DNA of 64,000 bases from Sphingobacteriia bacterium 28-36-52 (GTDB lineage Bacteria > Bacteroidota > Bacteroidia > Chitinophagales > Chitinophagaceae), in contig NCGN01000008.1 in the NCBI GenBank assembly GCA_002281575.1, positions 124,001 through 188,000 of the forward strand, read 5' to 3'. Numbering within the stretch: the first letter of the stretch is position 1; every line of letters begins with the position of its first letter. The notes below the pieces were generated by a model. That model had not been told where the DNA came from. It saw only the letters and a program-made list of their open reading frames with translations, and made no database searches. A program made the position numbers and the translations under genes. Below, one piece after another: positions 53,902 to 63,838 of the stretch.

Positions 53902-54663
53902 ATGAAGAAGAATAAATTCATTGTCCTTTTAACATTGGGGTTTCTTGCTTTTTCAATAAATACTTTCTCCCAATCTTCTTCTAAGCCAACTTATGTAATT
54001 GTGCATGGAGCTTGGGGCGGTGGATGGGCATTTAAAAAAGTTGATTCTTTGCTTACAGCAAGTGGTAATAAAGTATACAGGCCTACTTTAACTGGTCAAG
54101 GTGAACGCGTACATTTAGCTACCCCTGAAGTTGGATTGAGTACGCATATCAATGATGTAGTAAACACTATTCTTTTTGAAGACCTAAAAAATGTTATTTT
54201 AGTTGGTCATAGTTATGGCGGTATGGTTGTAACGGGAGTAGCTGATAGTTTACCAGAAAGAATTTCCAAACTGGTTTATTTAGATGCTTTTGTGCCTGAA
54301 GATGGAGAGAGTGTATTTGCTCAAGGTAAAACACCCGAAGGCATGAAGCCCTTGATTGAAAATGGATTTTTAGTTCCAAGATGGGTAAGGCCGAATCAAT
54401 CAGCTCCAAAAGATGTTCCTCATTCTGTAAAAACTTTTACCGATAAAATCAGTTTAAAAAATCCAAAACGATTATCCATACCTACCGCCTATATACTTAC
54501 TGTAGAGAAAGGCAAGGACTCTGATAAAGATGATTTTTCTACACAAGCCGATAAGGCTAGAAATAAAAATTGGCCTGTCACAATTTTAGAAGCAGATCAC
54601 AATCCTCAATGGTCAGCACCTTTTGCTTTAGTAGGATTATTCAATAAGCTTAAATCCAACTAA
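53902..54663 (+). CDS. Exported alpha/beta hydrolase
   Basis: A 253-residue protein with a signal peptide (residues 1-23) and an alpha/beta hydrolase fold. HGAWGGGWAF forms the oxyanion region and GHSYGG holds nucleophile Ser104. The acid is probably in the D-rich region after TVEKGKDSD and the base is His in EADHNPQW. It resembles esterases of the salicylate-esterase/AB-hydrolase-1 type. It overlaps the convergent broken acetyl-CoA hydrolase gene by 4 nt. Confidence 0.85.
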   Translation: MKKNKFIVLLTLGFLAFSINTFSQSSSKPTYVIVHGAWGGGWAFKKVDSLLTASGNKVYRPTLTGQGERVHLATPEVGLSTHINDVVNTILFEDLKNVILVGHSYGGMVVTGVADSLPERISKLVYLDAFVPEDGESVFAQGKTPEGMKPLIENGFLVPRWVRPNQSAPKDVPHSVKTFTDKISLKNPKRLSIPTAYILTVEKGKDSDKDDFSTQADKARNKNWPVTILEADHNPQWSAPFALVGLFNKLKSN

Positions 54664-55953
54664 CATTTAAATCTTTCAGCAGTTGCTTTCTCCAAATCTT
54701 CTCTATGATCTGGATGCGCTATACTGATTAATGCTTTTGCACGTTGGGTCATATTCATCCCAAATAAATTCACTGCACCATATTCTGTTACCACCCAATG
54801 AATATGTCCTCTAGTAGTTACTACACCTGCCCCTTGTTTTAAATAGGGTACAATCCTTGAGATGCCTTTATTGGTGACCGATGGAATGGCTATGATTGGT
54901 TTGCCACCTTCGGACAGTGCTGCTCCCCTAATAAAATCCATTTGACCACCAATACCTGAGTATTGATACATGCCAATAGAGTCGGAACAAACCTGTCCTG
55001 TTAAATCAATTTCAATTGCGCTATTGATGGCGGTTACTTTCTTATTCAAACTCAACACCCTTGGGTCGTTTACATAATCAATGTCTAATGATTTGATGAT
55101 GGGGTTGTCGTCTGCAAAATCGTAAAGGGCTTTAGTACCCAACATAAATGAAGTAACACAATAGCCTTTTACAATTTTCTTTCTACTGTTGTTAATGGTT
55201 CCATTTTGAATCAATGGAATTACGCCATCTGAAAACATTTCGGTATGTAGTCCTAAATTTTTATGGTTGGTTAAGTTCTTCAATACTGCATCTGGTATGC
55301 TGCCAATACCCAATTGTAATGTAGCTTCATCTTCTACCAATTCTGCAACAATCTTTCCAATTTGATGATGAACTGCTGTTGCACCACTTGCATAACTTAC
55401 TTCTGGCAATGGATCATCTGTCCATACTGCCATATCAAAGCGAGAGAAAGGAATAAACCCATCTCCATGTACCCGGGGCATATTGGGATTCACTTGTGCA
55501 ATCACTAATTTAGCCGAACGCAACGCAGACTTTACAATGTCTACTGAAGTACCCAATGAACAATAACCATGTTTATCTGGTGGTGAAACGGAAACAATGG
55601 CAACATCTACTTTTAAAATATTTCTATTAAACAACAAGGGAATCTCACTCAAAAACACCGGCGTATAATCGCCCATTCCTTCGCTGATTGCTTTTCTATT
55701 ACTTTCTGAAACAAAAAGTGAATTCATGTAAAAATGCCCCGAGAGGGAAGGATCATTTAAGTTAACGCCTTGTTGGGTTATACTAATTAATTCAACGTTT
55801 TGTAAACGCTCTTTTTGATTTACCAACTCATTAATTAATCTTACAGGCGTTGCGGCACTTCCATGTAAGAAAACAGTTGTATTGGATTGAATTTGTTGAA
55901 TGAATTTGTTGAATAGCTTCGGTGGCGGTTACAAAATGTTGCTTATTTATCAT
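54660..55953 (-). pseudogene. Acetyl-CoA hydrolase/transferase, frameshifted near the N-terminus
   Basis: The original start is the ATG at 55953 (MINKQHFVTATEAIQQI). A 13-bp tandem duplication at 55889-55914 then shifts the frame, which stops early. Removing one copy restores a continuous 426-residue protein: ...QQI, then QSNTTVFLHGSAATPVRLINEL and the long frame from 55826. That long frame has family features, for example GIGSIPDAV and GMNMTQRAKALISIAHP. The enzyme would move CoA between acetyl/acyl groups and acetate or another acid. Initiation from an internal TTG (55826) would lose a core N-terminal part. Phase variation or a sequencing error are alternatives. Confidence 0.8.
55889..55914. 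repeat. 13-bp tandem duplication causing a frameshift
   Basis: GAATTTGTTGAAT occurs twice with no gap (55889-55901 and 55902-55914). Thirteen is not a multiple of three, so the acetyl-CoA hydrolase frame is broken. Confidence 0.92.
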
Positions 55954-55970
55954 AGGTTTTTTATGCTTGT

Positions 55971-55978
55971 CAAAATTA
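55971..55978 (-). promoter_or_regulatory. Candidate -7 element of the acetyl-CoA hydrolase gene
   Basis: The minus strand reads TAATTTTG, 17 nt before the original ATG at 55953. It supports 55953 as the true start. Confidence 0.4.
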
Positions 55979-56096
55979 ATGTAATCATTCAGTTGAGAGT
56001 ATGATTTTGCGCAGTTCCTTTTTTTTTTTCGATATTTCGTCCATTAAATATTTGTTTAGTTTAAGAAAGTTGTAGCTTTCCTGTTTAAACGATTGC

Positions 56097-56690
56097 GTGA
56101 TTTCAGATAACTATATTAATCAGTTACTTGAATCAATTTCTGTTAGAGATTGTGAAAAGTCTTATAAAGAGTTATTCATTGCCCTACATGATAAGCTATA
56201 TAAGTTCGCGTATGCTATTTTAAAATCTGCTGAAGATGCAGAAGAAGTTGTGTCTGATCTCTTCATTAACGTATGGGTTAAAAGAAAAAGCCTAAAACCG
56301 CTCAATAACCCAACTCTATATCTATTTATTGGCACCAAAAATTATGCAATTAATCGGCTGAAATTGAATAAGCGCAATATTTTACCTCAATTAGATGAAC
56401 TTACCACCAATTTAGAAAGTATCTATTTTAATCCAGAAGAATTGTTCATTTCTACTGAGTTGTCCCAAAGAATATTGGCTGCTATAAATGAACTTCCCCC
56501 TAAATGTAAAATCATCTTTAAGCTAGTTAAAGAAGATGGGTTAAAATACAACGACGTTGCTCAACTGTTGGAAATCTCCTCTAAAACGGTTGAGTCTCAA
56601 ATGGCTATTGCATTTAGACGGATTCGCCAATGTTTAGAATTCAAGAACGAATTCCCTGAAATTCATTCGATTTTGACCCAGAAAAAATAA
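56097..56690 (+). CDS. ECF sigma-70 factor (Bacteroides-type)
   Basis: This 197-residue extracytoplasmic-function sigma factor has region 2 (ALHDKLYKFAYAILKSAEDAEEVVSDLFINVW) and region 4 (INELPPKCKIIFKLVKEDGLKYNDVAQLLEISSKTVESQM). GTG at 56097 is the start. It heads a sigma - FecR - SusC - SusD set, where an outer-membrane signal releases sigma through the FecR anti-sigma factor. Confidence 0.92.
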   Translation: MISDNYINQLLESISVRDCEKSYKELFIALHDKLYKFAYAILKSAEDAEEVVSDLFINVWVKRKSLKPLNNPTLYLFIGTKNYAINRLKLNKRNILPQLDELTTNLESIYFNPEELFISTELSQRILAAINELPPKCKIIFKLVKEDGLKYNDVAQLLEISSKTVESQMAIAFRRIRQCLEFKNEFPEIHSILTQKK

Positions 56691-56754
56691 TTTCCCCCCT
56701 TTTAGGGGTATATCTCCATTTTCATTGTCCTTATAGGGAACATTCCGTTTATTA

Positions 56755-57894
56755 ATGAAAGAGGAACAATTTTGGATACTCCTGACAAAAAAGCTTTGCG
56801 GGGAAGCAACTGCCGAAGAATTGGCCTTATTGCAGGAATACATTAATGAGAACAATGAGCGATTGGTTTCTCATGAAGTATTACAGGACTTATTTTCTGC
56901 TAATCCAAAATTAGAAGAAACAAATAAGCAAAAGCTGGAAGATCTTTATTTGAATCATGTTAATCGCTTAAAGTCTCAAACAAACGATTTTTCTGAAAAT
57001 GATTTGCGCAATGAAAATCACCTTAAAAAAGAGAAAGCTACTTCATCACGTACCTTTCGCTTGATCAAAATTGTTTCATCTATAGCGGCTGTAGGTATTG
57101 GTTTATTCTTTATAGTTGAATCCTTTTTTGATGAAAAACAGAATATTGTTCAAGGTACGCGCTCGCACAATGAGGTAAATGTAAGCATGGGCTCAAAGTC
57201 TAAAGTAGTTTTACCTGATGGTACACAGGTTTGGATTAATTCTGGCAGCAAACTCACTTATAATGGTTCATTTAAAGGGAATTTGAGAGAAGTTGTTTTA
57301 GACGGGGAAGCTTATTTTGACGTGGTTCGTGACATTGCACGCCCCTTTATAGTTCATACTTCAGCTATTGATATTCATGTATTGGGAACAGTTTTTAATG
57401 TAAAAGCTTATGATGTTGATAAAACTATTGAAGCTACTTTAATTCATGGATCAATAGAAGTTGTTAATAGAAAGCAACCAAGTGCCCCTAAAGTAATGCT
57501 TAAACCACACGAGAAAATCATCTTTAATAAAGACTTGGTGCTCAGTAGAAAAGACGCAAAAACTCAATATGTTCCTAAGCCAACTGAATTACCCATTACA
57601 TATTATGCGCTGGTTACTCCAATTCCAAAAAGTATTTCTGATTCTAGTATAATAGAAACAAGTTGGGTATATAATAAAATTGTATTTGAGGAAGAGAAAA
57701 TGTCTGATATAGCTGTTAAGCTTGAAAGATGGTACAATGTCAAAATTGAAATTGCAGATGAAAAAATTCGCAATATTCGGCTTAGTGGTTCTTTTGTTGA
57801 TGAATCTATAGAAGAGGCATTGAGAGATTTACAATTACTAATCCCTTTTAAATACCAAAACAAAAACAATATGATTACAATTAGTAAAAAATAA
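56755..57894 (+). CDS. FecR-family anti-sigma factor
   Basis: A 379-residue protein: a cytoplasmic N-terminal sigma-binding part, one membrane helix (about residues 102-122), then the periplasmic FecR domain (SKSKVVLPDGTQVWINSGSKL, GEAYFDVVRD, ATLIHGSIEV) and a C-terminal DUF4974 domain (SDIAVKLERWYNVKI). It should transmit the signal from the STN domain of the next gene's receptor to the ECF sigma factor. Confidence 0.92.
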   Translation: MKEEQFWILLTKKLCGEATAEELALLQEYINENNERLVSHEVLQDLFSANPKLEETNKQKLEDLYLNHVNRLKSQTNDFSENDLRNENHLKKEKATSSRTFRLIKIVSSIAAVGIGLFFIVESFFDEKQNIVQGTRSHNEVNVSMGSKSKVVLPDGTQVWINSGSKLTYNGSFKGNLREVVLDGEAYFDVVRDIARPFIVHTSAIDIHVLGTVFNVKAYDVDKTIEATLIHGSIEVVNRKQPSAPKVMLKPHEKIIFNKDLVLSRKDAKTQYVPKPTELPITYYALVTPIPKSISDSSIIETSWVYNKIVFEEEKMSDIAVKLERWYNVKIEIADEKIRNIRLSGSFVDESIEEALRDLQLLIPFKYQNKNNMITISKK

Positions 57895-57897
57895 AAA

Positions 57898-57958
57898 CGG
57901 GAAATGTTCCAGCATTTCCCGCAAAAGTGTAGCAAACAACTCTTGGAGTAAACTCCAA
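57898..57958. promoter_or_regulatory. Two perfect hairpins between fecR and susC
   Basis: CGGGAAATG/CATTTCCCG (57898-57921) with a 6-nt loop, and TTGGAGT/ACTCCAA (57943-57958) with a 2-nt loop. Neither has a following T-run, so attenuation or mRNA processing is more likely than simple termination. Confidence 0.5.
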
Positions 57959-57994
57959 ATGACGTTGCATTCTTTTATCATCTAAACCAAAATT

Positions 57995-60900
57995 ATGCAA
58001 AAAAGTGTACATCCTAGCCACAAAAAGTGGCGCAGGACGCTTCTTAAATCCTTGCTTATTATGAAGCTTGCCATTGTAATTACCTTATTAACGGTCATGC
58101 AGGTAAATGCAACCACCTCTGCTGGTCAAAAAGTTAATCTAAAGACTTCTAAGACGGAAATCAAGAAAGTATTAAAACAAATAGAAAATGAAGGATATTT
58201 TCGTTTTCTATACAATTCGGATTTGAAAGACTTGAAAACAAAAGTGAATTTCAGTGCTTTCAATTGGACAATTGACCAATCTTTAAATGGCTTGTTTACA
58301 GGAACTAATTTAACCTATAAGCAATTGGGCGGTAATCTTTTTGCCATATTATCTACAAATGAAATAGAAAATGAGCGCATTAAAATTACTGGCAAAATTG
58401 TTGGAGAAAACAATGAGCAATTATCTGGTGCTTCTGTTTTGGAAAAAGGGACCAACAATGGAACATCAGCAGATAACAATGGTAACTTTGTTATAACAGT
58501 TGACAAAAACGCAACATTAGTAGTTAGTAGCCTTGGATATGAGCCAATTGAAATAAAAGTGGCGGGTCGTTCCATTGTTGACGTTCAGCTTACTTTATCT
58601 GTTAAAAAAATGGATGAAGTAGTTGTTATTGGATATGGAACCGCAAGTAAAAGAGATCTCACAGGATCTATTGTAAAGATTGCCGGTAAAGATGTTGCAG
58701 ACAAACCCAATACCAACCCTGTAGCTTCATTACAAGGTAAAGTTGCGGGTCTTTCTGTTGTAAATAGTGGCACTCCAGGAGCTGCCCCAGATATCAGAAT
58801 TAGGGGAACAATTAGTATTGGTTCTGTGAGACCTTTATATGTTGTTGATGGTGTATTCAATGATAATATAGATTATATTAATCCTAATGATATTGAATCT
58901 ATTGAAGTATTAAAGGACCCATCCTCCCTCGCTATATTTGGTGTAAGAGGTGCAGCAGGAGTTATTGCCATTACAACCAAACGAGCAAAAGCTGGTCAAG
59001 TAATCATCAATTTCAATAGCTCTTACGGCTTTAAAAAATTGGTGAATAAAATTCAATTAGCCAGTGGCGAACAGTTCAAAACGCTATATGAAGAAGAGAA
59101 AGCCAATATTGGCGTAACATCTCCATTTGATTATAGCAACTGGACAGCAAATACCGATTGGATTGATGCAGTAACTAGAACTGGTTCGTTTAGCTCAAGT
59201 AACTTAAGCTTATCATCTAGTACAGAAAAAAATAAATTTAATTTTGGTATTGGTTATACTGGGGATGAGGGTCTAATAAAGCATGAAAAATTAGAAAGAT
59301 TTCAGCTTTCTTTTAATGATGAAGTGAAATTGAATAAATCTATAAGAGTTGGTATTAATTTTAATGCTACTCGTCAAAATAATCCATATAATGCTACTTA
59401 TATTTTAGACCAGGCACGTAAAGTTATTCCATTAGTTAGCGATGGAACAATTCCTATTAAAGCTAAAAATCCTTATGGTCTTGATAGCACTGTTCAAAAT
59501 TTATACTATGAGCTTCCATCAATTCAAAATTCTGGTGTAGTAAATCCATTGATTCAACTAGAGAATGAATACAATAAAACAAAAAATGTAGAATATAGAA
59601 CTGTGGGTAGTGTTTTTGGAGAAGTTAATTTCTTAAGAAACTTTACATTTAAAGCTAGTTTTTATGCAGACATTAGTAATGTAAATATTAGACAATACAC
59701 ACCACTTTATAATGCTTATGATGCTGCTCTTAAACGAGCTTTTTTGTATAGTCGTACTACAACCGTTTCTGAAAATGATCTTTCTTACAAAAAATTTCAA
59801 CAAGATTATATTTTAAATTATAGGAAAAGTTTTGGAGACCATAATTTGACAGCTATGGCTGGTTGGACAACCTATTATTACGGGAACTTTAATAGATTTG
59901 CTTCGGCAAGACAAAGTGCAACAGGAGCAGCAATTCCTGATGATGAAAGGTTCTGGTTCATCAATAATGGGTTTACAGACCCCACAACAAAAGTGTCTAA
60001 CTCAGATCAAAGAGAAAGAACAACCGCGTCTGGATTATTGCGTGTACTATATAATTACCAAGGGAAATATTTCCTGAATGCCTCTTTACGTAGAGATGGT
60101 TCTTCTCAAATTTCTCCTAATAACCGTTGGCAGAACTTTTGGGCTGTTGGTGGAGCTTGGGAAATTACAAGAGAGAATTTCTTCCAAAACCAAAGCATTT
60201 TTGATTTCTTAAAGCTTAAAGCTTCAATAGGTGTTTTAGGTAACCAAAATACCTACGGTTATGATTATCCCTTCTATCCAGGTTTAGTTGCTGGTAATGC
60301 TGCAGTATTTGGAAACTTAGTTTACAATGCCTATTCTCAATCTTATTTGCCTAATCCCAATTTGAAATGGGAAACTGTTCATGCAAAGGAAATTGGATTT
60401 GAATTTAATGCACTTAAGAATAAGCTGCACGTAGAATTTAGCTACTTTAATAAGCTAACAAAAGACCTTATGACATTTATTCCAGGTAGTCAAGGGGTTT
60501 CAAATGGTTTAGATAATATAGGAAGTATCAGAAACAGTGGCATTGAACTATCTGCAAGCTATACAAAAGAATTTTCAAAAGATCTTTCTTTAACTGTTAG
60601 TGGAAACTTTACTACTTATAAAAATAAAGTAGAGTCATTGGCAACAAAAGAATTCTCAATTGTTTCTGGAGTTAATAGAACAACAGTGGGGTTACCAATT
60701 GGGTATTTCTATGGGTATATAGTAGAGGGTATTTATCAGTCATATGCAGAAAAATTAGGTTCTCCAGTTAATACAGAATTTTCATATGGTCCTGGCGACT
60801 TGAAATACAAAGATATTAATGGGGATGGGAAAATTAATACAGCAGATAGAACTATGATTGGAAATCCTACGCCTGATTTTGCTTATGGTGGAACAATTTC

Positions 60901-61357
60901 TTTAAAGTACAAAAATGTAGACTTTGGTATTGATTTAGGTGGAGTATATGGAAATGAGATTTTTAGAAATTGGGGAGGTACAGAATCGCCATTCCAAAGA
61001 GTAAATTATGCTGCTTTCAAAGTAAACAGATGGCATGGTCCTGGAACTTCAAATTGGGATCCAATTCTTGCACAAGACCATAGAATTAATTACGAAGCAT
61101 CTACATATAACATTGAAGATGGTAGTTATTTCAGAATAAGAAATATACAATTAGGATACAATTTGTCTTCTTCATTTTTAAATAAAGCAAAAATTAAATC
61201 CTTAAGAGCATTTGTTAATGTTCAGAACTTCAATACTTGGAAAAGAAATTCTGGTTATACGCCAGAGTTTGGAGGAAGTGCAGTTTCCTTTGGAGTTGAC
61301 AATGCTGGTGGTGCCATTCCATTAACAACCACTTTTGGATTAAATGTAACTTTCTAA
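57995..61357 (+). CDS. SusC/RagA-type TonB-dependent receptor with STN domain
   Basis: An 1120-residue outer-membrane transporter. After a signal peptide there is an STN (secretin/TonB short N-terminal) domain (about 45-120), a carboxypeptidase-D-like beta domain (about 128-200), and the SusC signature and plug (MDEVVVIGYGTASKRDLTGS, PLYVVDGVF, ATIFGVRGAAGVI-like segment). A 22-strand barrel then runs to NVTF at the C-terminus. The STN domain fits control by the upstream FecR/sigma pair. The ligand is unknown; no glycoside hydrolase lies in the window. Confidence 0.93.
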   Translation: MQKSVHPSHKKWRRTLLKSLLIMKLAIVITLLTVMQVNATTSAGQKVNLKTSKTEIKKVLKQIENEGYFRFLYNSDLKDLKTKVNFSAFNWTIDQSLNGLFTGTNLTYKQLGGNLFAILSTNEIENERIKITGKIVGENNEQLSGASVLEKGTNNGTSADNNGNFVITVDKNATLVVSSLGYEPIEIKVAGRSIVDVQLTLSVKKMDEVVVIGYGTASKRDLTGSIVKIAGKDVADKPNTNPVASLQGKVAGLSVVNSGTPGAAPDIRIRGTISIGSVRPLYVVDGVFNDNIDYINPNDIESIEVLKDPSSLAIFGVRGAAGVIAITTKRAKAGQVIINFNSSYGFKKLVNKIQLASGEQFKTLYEEEKANIGVTSPFDYSNWTANTDWIDAVTRTGSFSSSNLSLSSSTEKNKFNFGIGYTGDEGLIKHEKLERFQLSFNDEVKLNKSIRVGINFNATRQNNPYNATYILDQARKVIPLVSDGTIPIKAKNPYGLDSTVQNLYYELPSIQNSGVVNPLIQLENEYNKTKNVEYRTVGSVFGEVNFLRNFTFKASFYADISNVNIRQYTPLYNAYDAALKRAFLYSRTTTVSENDLSYKKFQQDYILNYRKSFGDHNLTAMAGWTTYYYGNFNRFASARQSATGAAIPDDERFWFINNGFTDPTTKVSNSDQRERTTASGLLRVLYNYQGKYFLNASLRRDGSSQISPNNRWQNFWAVGGAWEITRENFFQNQSIFDFLKLKASIGVLGNQNTYGYDYPFYPGLVAGNAAVFGNLVYNAYSQSYLPNPNLKWETVHAKEIGFEFNALKNKLHVEFSYFNKLTKDLMTFIPGSQGVSNGLDNIGSIRNSGIELSASYTKEFSKDLSLTVSGNFTTYKNKVESLATKEFSIVSGVNRTTVGLPIGYFYGYIVEGIYQSYAEKLGSPVNTEFSYGPGDLKYKDINGDGKINTADRTMIGNPTPDFAYGGTISLKYKNVDFGIDLGGVYGNEIFRNWGGTESPFQRVNYAAFKVNRWHGPGTSNWDPILAQDHRINYEASTYNIEDGSYFRIRNIQLGYNLSSSFLNKAKIKSLRAFVNVQNFNTWKRNSGYTPEFGGSAVSFGVDNAGGAIPLTTTFGLNVTF

Positions 61358-61379
61358 GAACAATAAATTATTATTCAAT

Positions 61380-62888
61380 ATGAAAAAGAATATAAAAATA
61401 GTTTTCTCGATGTTGGCATTGTCTTCCATGATAATGTTGCTCGCGGGCTGTAATAAATTTCTGGACAGAAAGCCACTTACTGCAACTTTAGATGATTTAA
61501 ATCAGGGTGGTTTAGAAGGTCAGATTTATGGGTTATATAGTAACCTAAGAAACAGCGCAGGCTTTACAACTATTCCATGGTTAGCCATGCATGATTTTAG
61601 ATCAGATGATTCAGAAAAAGGATCAGATCCATCTGATGGCGCTGAGTGGGTTGCTCCATTTGATAGATACCAATATGTTAAGGATTTATGGGCTAGTAAT
61701 ACTTATTGGGACGACCATTACGCCTTAATCAATTTAGCAAACACCGCAATTCAAACAGCCGATTCCTTAAAGCTTACTGATCCTGCTTCTATGAATAATA
61801 TTGCTGAAGCCAGATTTTTTAGAGCATTTGCCTACTTTGATTTAGTAAGAAGTTTTGGGGATGTTCCAAAAATTGATTTCAGGGTATATAATGCATCACA
61901 AGCGAATATTGCAAAGTCTCCTGCATCAGCAATTTATGCTTTGATTGATGCAGATTTAACTTTTGCTGCAGGTAACCTTCCAACAGTTTGGGGTAATCAA
62001 TATCCAGGTAGGCTTACGAGCGGCGCTGTTAAAACCTTACATGCGAAGTCGTATCTCTTTAGAGGCAATTGGTCTCAAGCACTAAGTTTATCTCAACAAG
62101 TTATTTCTTCTGGTTCATATTCATTGTTTAGTAGTTATTACGGAATTTTTAAAGATGCTGGTGAAAATAGCAGTGAATCTATTTTTGAAATACAAGCATA
62201 TGTAAGTCCCAATGGCTCTATTAACAACGGATGTCAATTTGCAACAACACAAGGTGTAAGAGGATCTAATGCGAGTGGATGGAATTTAGGTTGGGGTTGG
62301 AATACACCCACCGATAATTTAGTTGCTGCTTATGAACCTGGAGATGTTAGAAAAGGATCAACTATTTTATTCTCAGGGCAATCAGATGATCCTTCTACTG
62401 GAGGGTATGGTAGAGTACTACCTGGTTCAACTTTTGATGTTCCAGCCGGCCCATTGCCAAGAAAGTATTGGAATAAGAAGATCTATGCTGATCCAGCATA
62501 TAGAGCATCTACCGGCCAATCAGACAATCCAAATTGGATCAATAAAAGAATTTTTCGTTACGCTGATGTATTGCTAATGGCTGCAGAATGTCATAATGAG
62601 TTAGGTAATGGCGCACAGGCAATCCCTTTTGTAAATGCGGTTAGAAATCGTGCAGGATTGGCAAATATTACCTTCACTACACAGGCTGATTTGCGAAATT
62701 TGATAAAGCAAGAAAGACGTGTTGAGTTTGGTGTAGAAGGAGAAAGATTTTTTGATTTAGTTAGGTGGGGGGATGCCGTTACTGTTTTAGGTCCATTGGG
62801 ATATACCAATAAATGTAGGTTTTATCCTATACCTCAACCTGCAATTGATAAGTCTGGAGGTTTGTTAGTTCAAAATCCAGAGTGGTAA
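61380..62888 (+). CDS. SusD/RagB-type nutrient-binding lipoprotein
   Basis: This 502-residue surface lipoprotein forms the lid over the preceding SusC channel. Signal with lipobox LLAGC (about residues 20-24), then FLDRKP, TPR-like helices (AEARFFRAFAYFDLVRSFGDVP) and the C-terminal family block (YADVLLMAAECHNELG, VEFGVEGERFFDLVRWG). It starts 22 nt after susC. Confidence 0.94.
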   Translation: MKKNIKIVFSMLALSSMIMLLAGCNKFLDRKPLTATLDDLNQGGLEGQIYGLYSNLRNSAGFTTIPWLAMHDFRSDDSEKGSDPSDGAEWVAPFDRYQYVKDLWASNTYWDDHYALINLANTAIQTADSLKLTDPASMNNIAEARFFRAFAYFDLVRSFGDVPKIDFRVYNASQANIAKSPASAIYALIDADLTFAAGNLPTVWGNQYPGRLTSGAVKTLHAKSYLFRGNWSQALSLSQQVISSGSYSLFSSYYGIFKDAGENSSESIFEIQAYVSPNGSINNGCQFATTQGVRGSNASGWNLGWGWNTPTDNLVAAYEPGDVRKGSTILFSGQSDDPSTGGYGRVLPGSTFDVPAGPLPRKYWNKKIYADPAYRASTGQSDNPNWINKRIFRYADVLLMAAECHNELGNGAQAIPFVNAVRNRAGLANITFTTQADLRNLIKQERRVEFGVEGERFFDLVRWGDAVTVLGPLGYTNKCRFYPIPQPAIDKSGGLLVQNPEW

Positions 62889-62927
62889 TTGTTGGGTATA
62901 CCTTTTACAACTTTTAAATCAGAAATT

Positions 62928-63764
62928 ATGTATAAAACAAATTTTAATAATAAAGTTAATATATTGGCTTTATTGGCAATCATACTATTCAGCTGTCAAA
63001 AAATGGATCGCCCTGCTTTAGCTAATTATGTTAAAGACGCCAACCCCCCTGGCGGTCCTTTAAAATTCTATACTGCTTTTGATGGAACTACTTCAGATCC
63101 ATTGATGAACGCAGTTGATAGCATTAGAGCAACTTTTGCTTCTGCAAACCCATTAACTTCTATTGCTGGTATATCTGGAAAAGCAGTACAGGGCACCGAT
63201 GGTAAAGCATTGCTATATCCTTCTGCAAACGATTTTAAAACTGCAACAAGCTTTAGCATATCATTTTGGTTAAAAAACACTGCGCAAGCTGGTAGAACAG
63301 AATTTCTTTTTTCATTGGTTGATGATACTTATGGTTGGCATCATAGTGCTGCATTTGTATTAGTAGAGAATCAAACACCTACTAAAGCCACAATGAAATT
63401 TGGATTGATGGATCAATGGCTTGAAGGAAATTTTGAAAAGCCAATGTTTGATGGTAATTGGCATCATATTGTTTATGCTTATGATCAGGCCACTTCAAAA
63501 ATGTCTTATTACTTTGATGGTGCATTGGTAACTGGATTATCTGCAGCCCAAACAGATGCAAAGAATGGAGGAAATGCTAGAGGTGCTGTAAATTTTTCTA
63601 ATGCAACAAATATGGTAATAGGTGGATGGAATAAACATGCAAATATTACTGGCCCTACTGATGGTTGGATTAGTTCTTTCACCGGCGGTATAGACCAGTT
63701 TAGGTTGTATAGTAAAGCACTTACTTCAACTGAAGTAGCTGCTTTGTATACGAACAAAAATTAA
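62928..63764 (+). CDS. LamG/concanavalin-type surface lipoprotein
   Basis: A 278-residue lipoprotein (IILFSCQ lipobox). The body is a LamG-like jelly roll: SFSISFWLKNT, NWHHIVYAYDQATSKMSYYFDGALV and GGIDQFRLYSKALTSTEVAALY. It is probably a glycan-binding partner of the SusCD pair, expressed from the same operon. The start at 62928 gives a good signal peptide; 62889 is open but unlikely. Confidence 0.85.
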   Translation: MYKTNFNNKVNILALLAIILFSCQKMDRPALANYVKDANPPGGPLKFYTAFDGTTSDPLMNAVDSIRATFASANPLTSIAGISGKAVQGTDGKALLYPSANDFKTATSFSISFWLKNTAQAGRTEFLFSLVDDTYGWHHSAAFVLVENQTPTKATMKFGLMDQWLEGNFEKPMFDGNWHHIVYAYDQATSKMSYYFDGALVTGLSAAQTDAKNGGNARGAVNFSNATNMVIGGWNKHANITGPTDGWISSFTGGIDQFRLYSKALTSTEVAALYTNKN

Positions 63765-63788
63765 GTTTTGGCAGTTTTTAACATGAGC

Positions 63789-63822
63789 AAAGGGCTGATC
63801 TTTTAAGTATCAGTCCTTTGTA
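63789..63822 (+). terminator. Terminator after the SusCD operon
   Basis: AAAGGGCTGAT (63789-63799) pairs with ATCAGTCCTTT (63809-63819), one G-U pair, followed by a T-containing stretch. Confidence 0.55.
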
Positions 63823-63838
63823 TTTTATATTAAATTCT

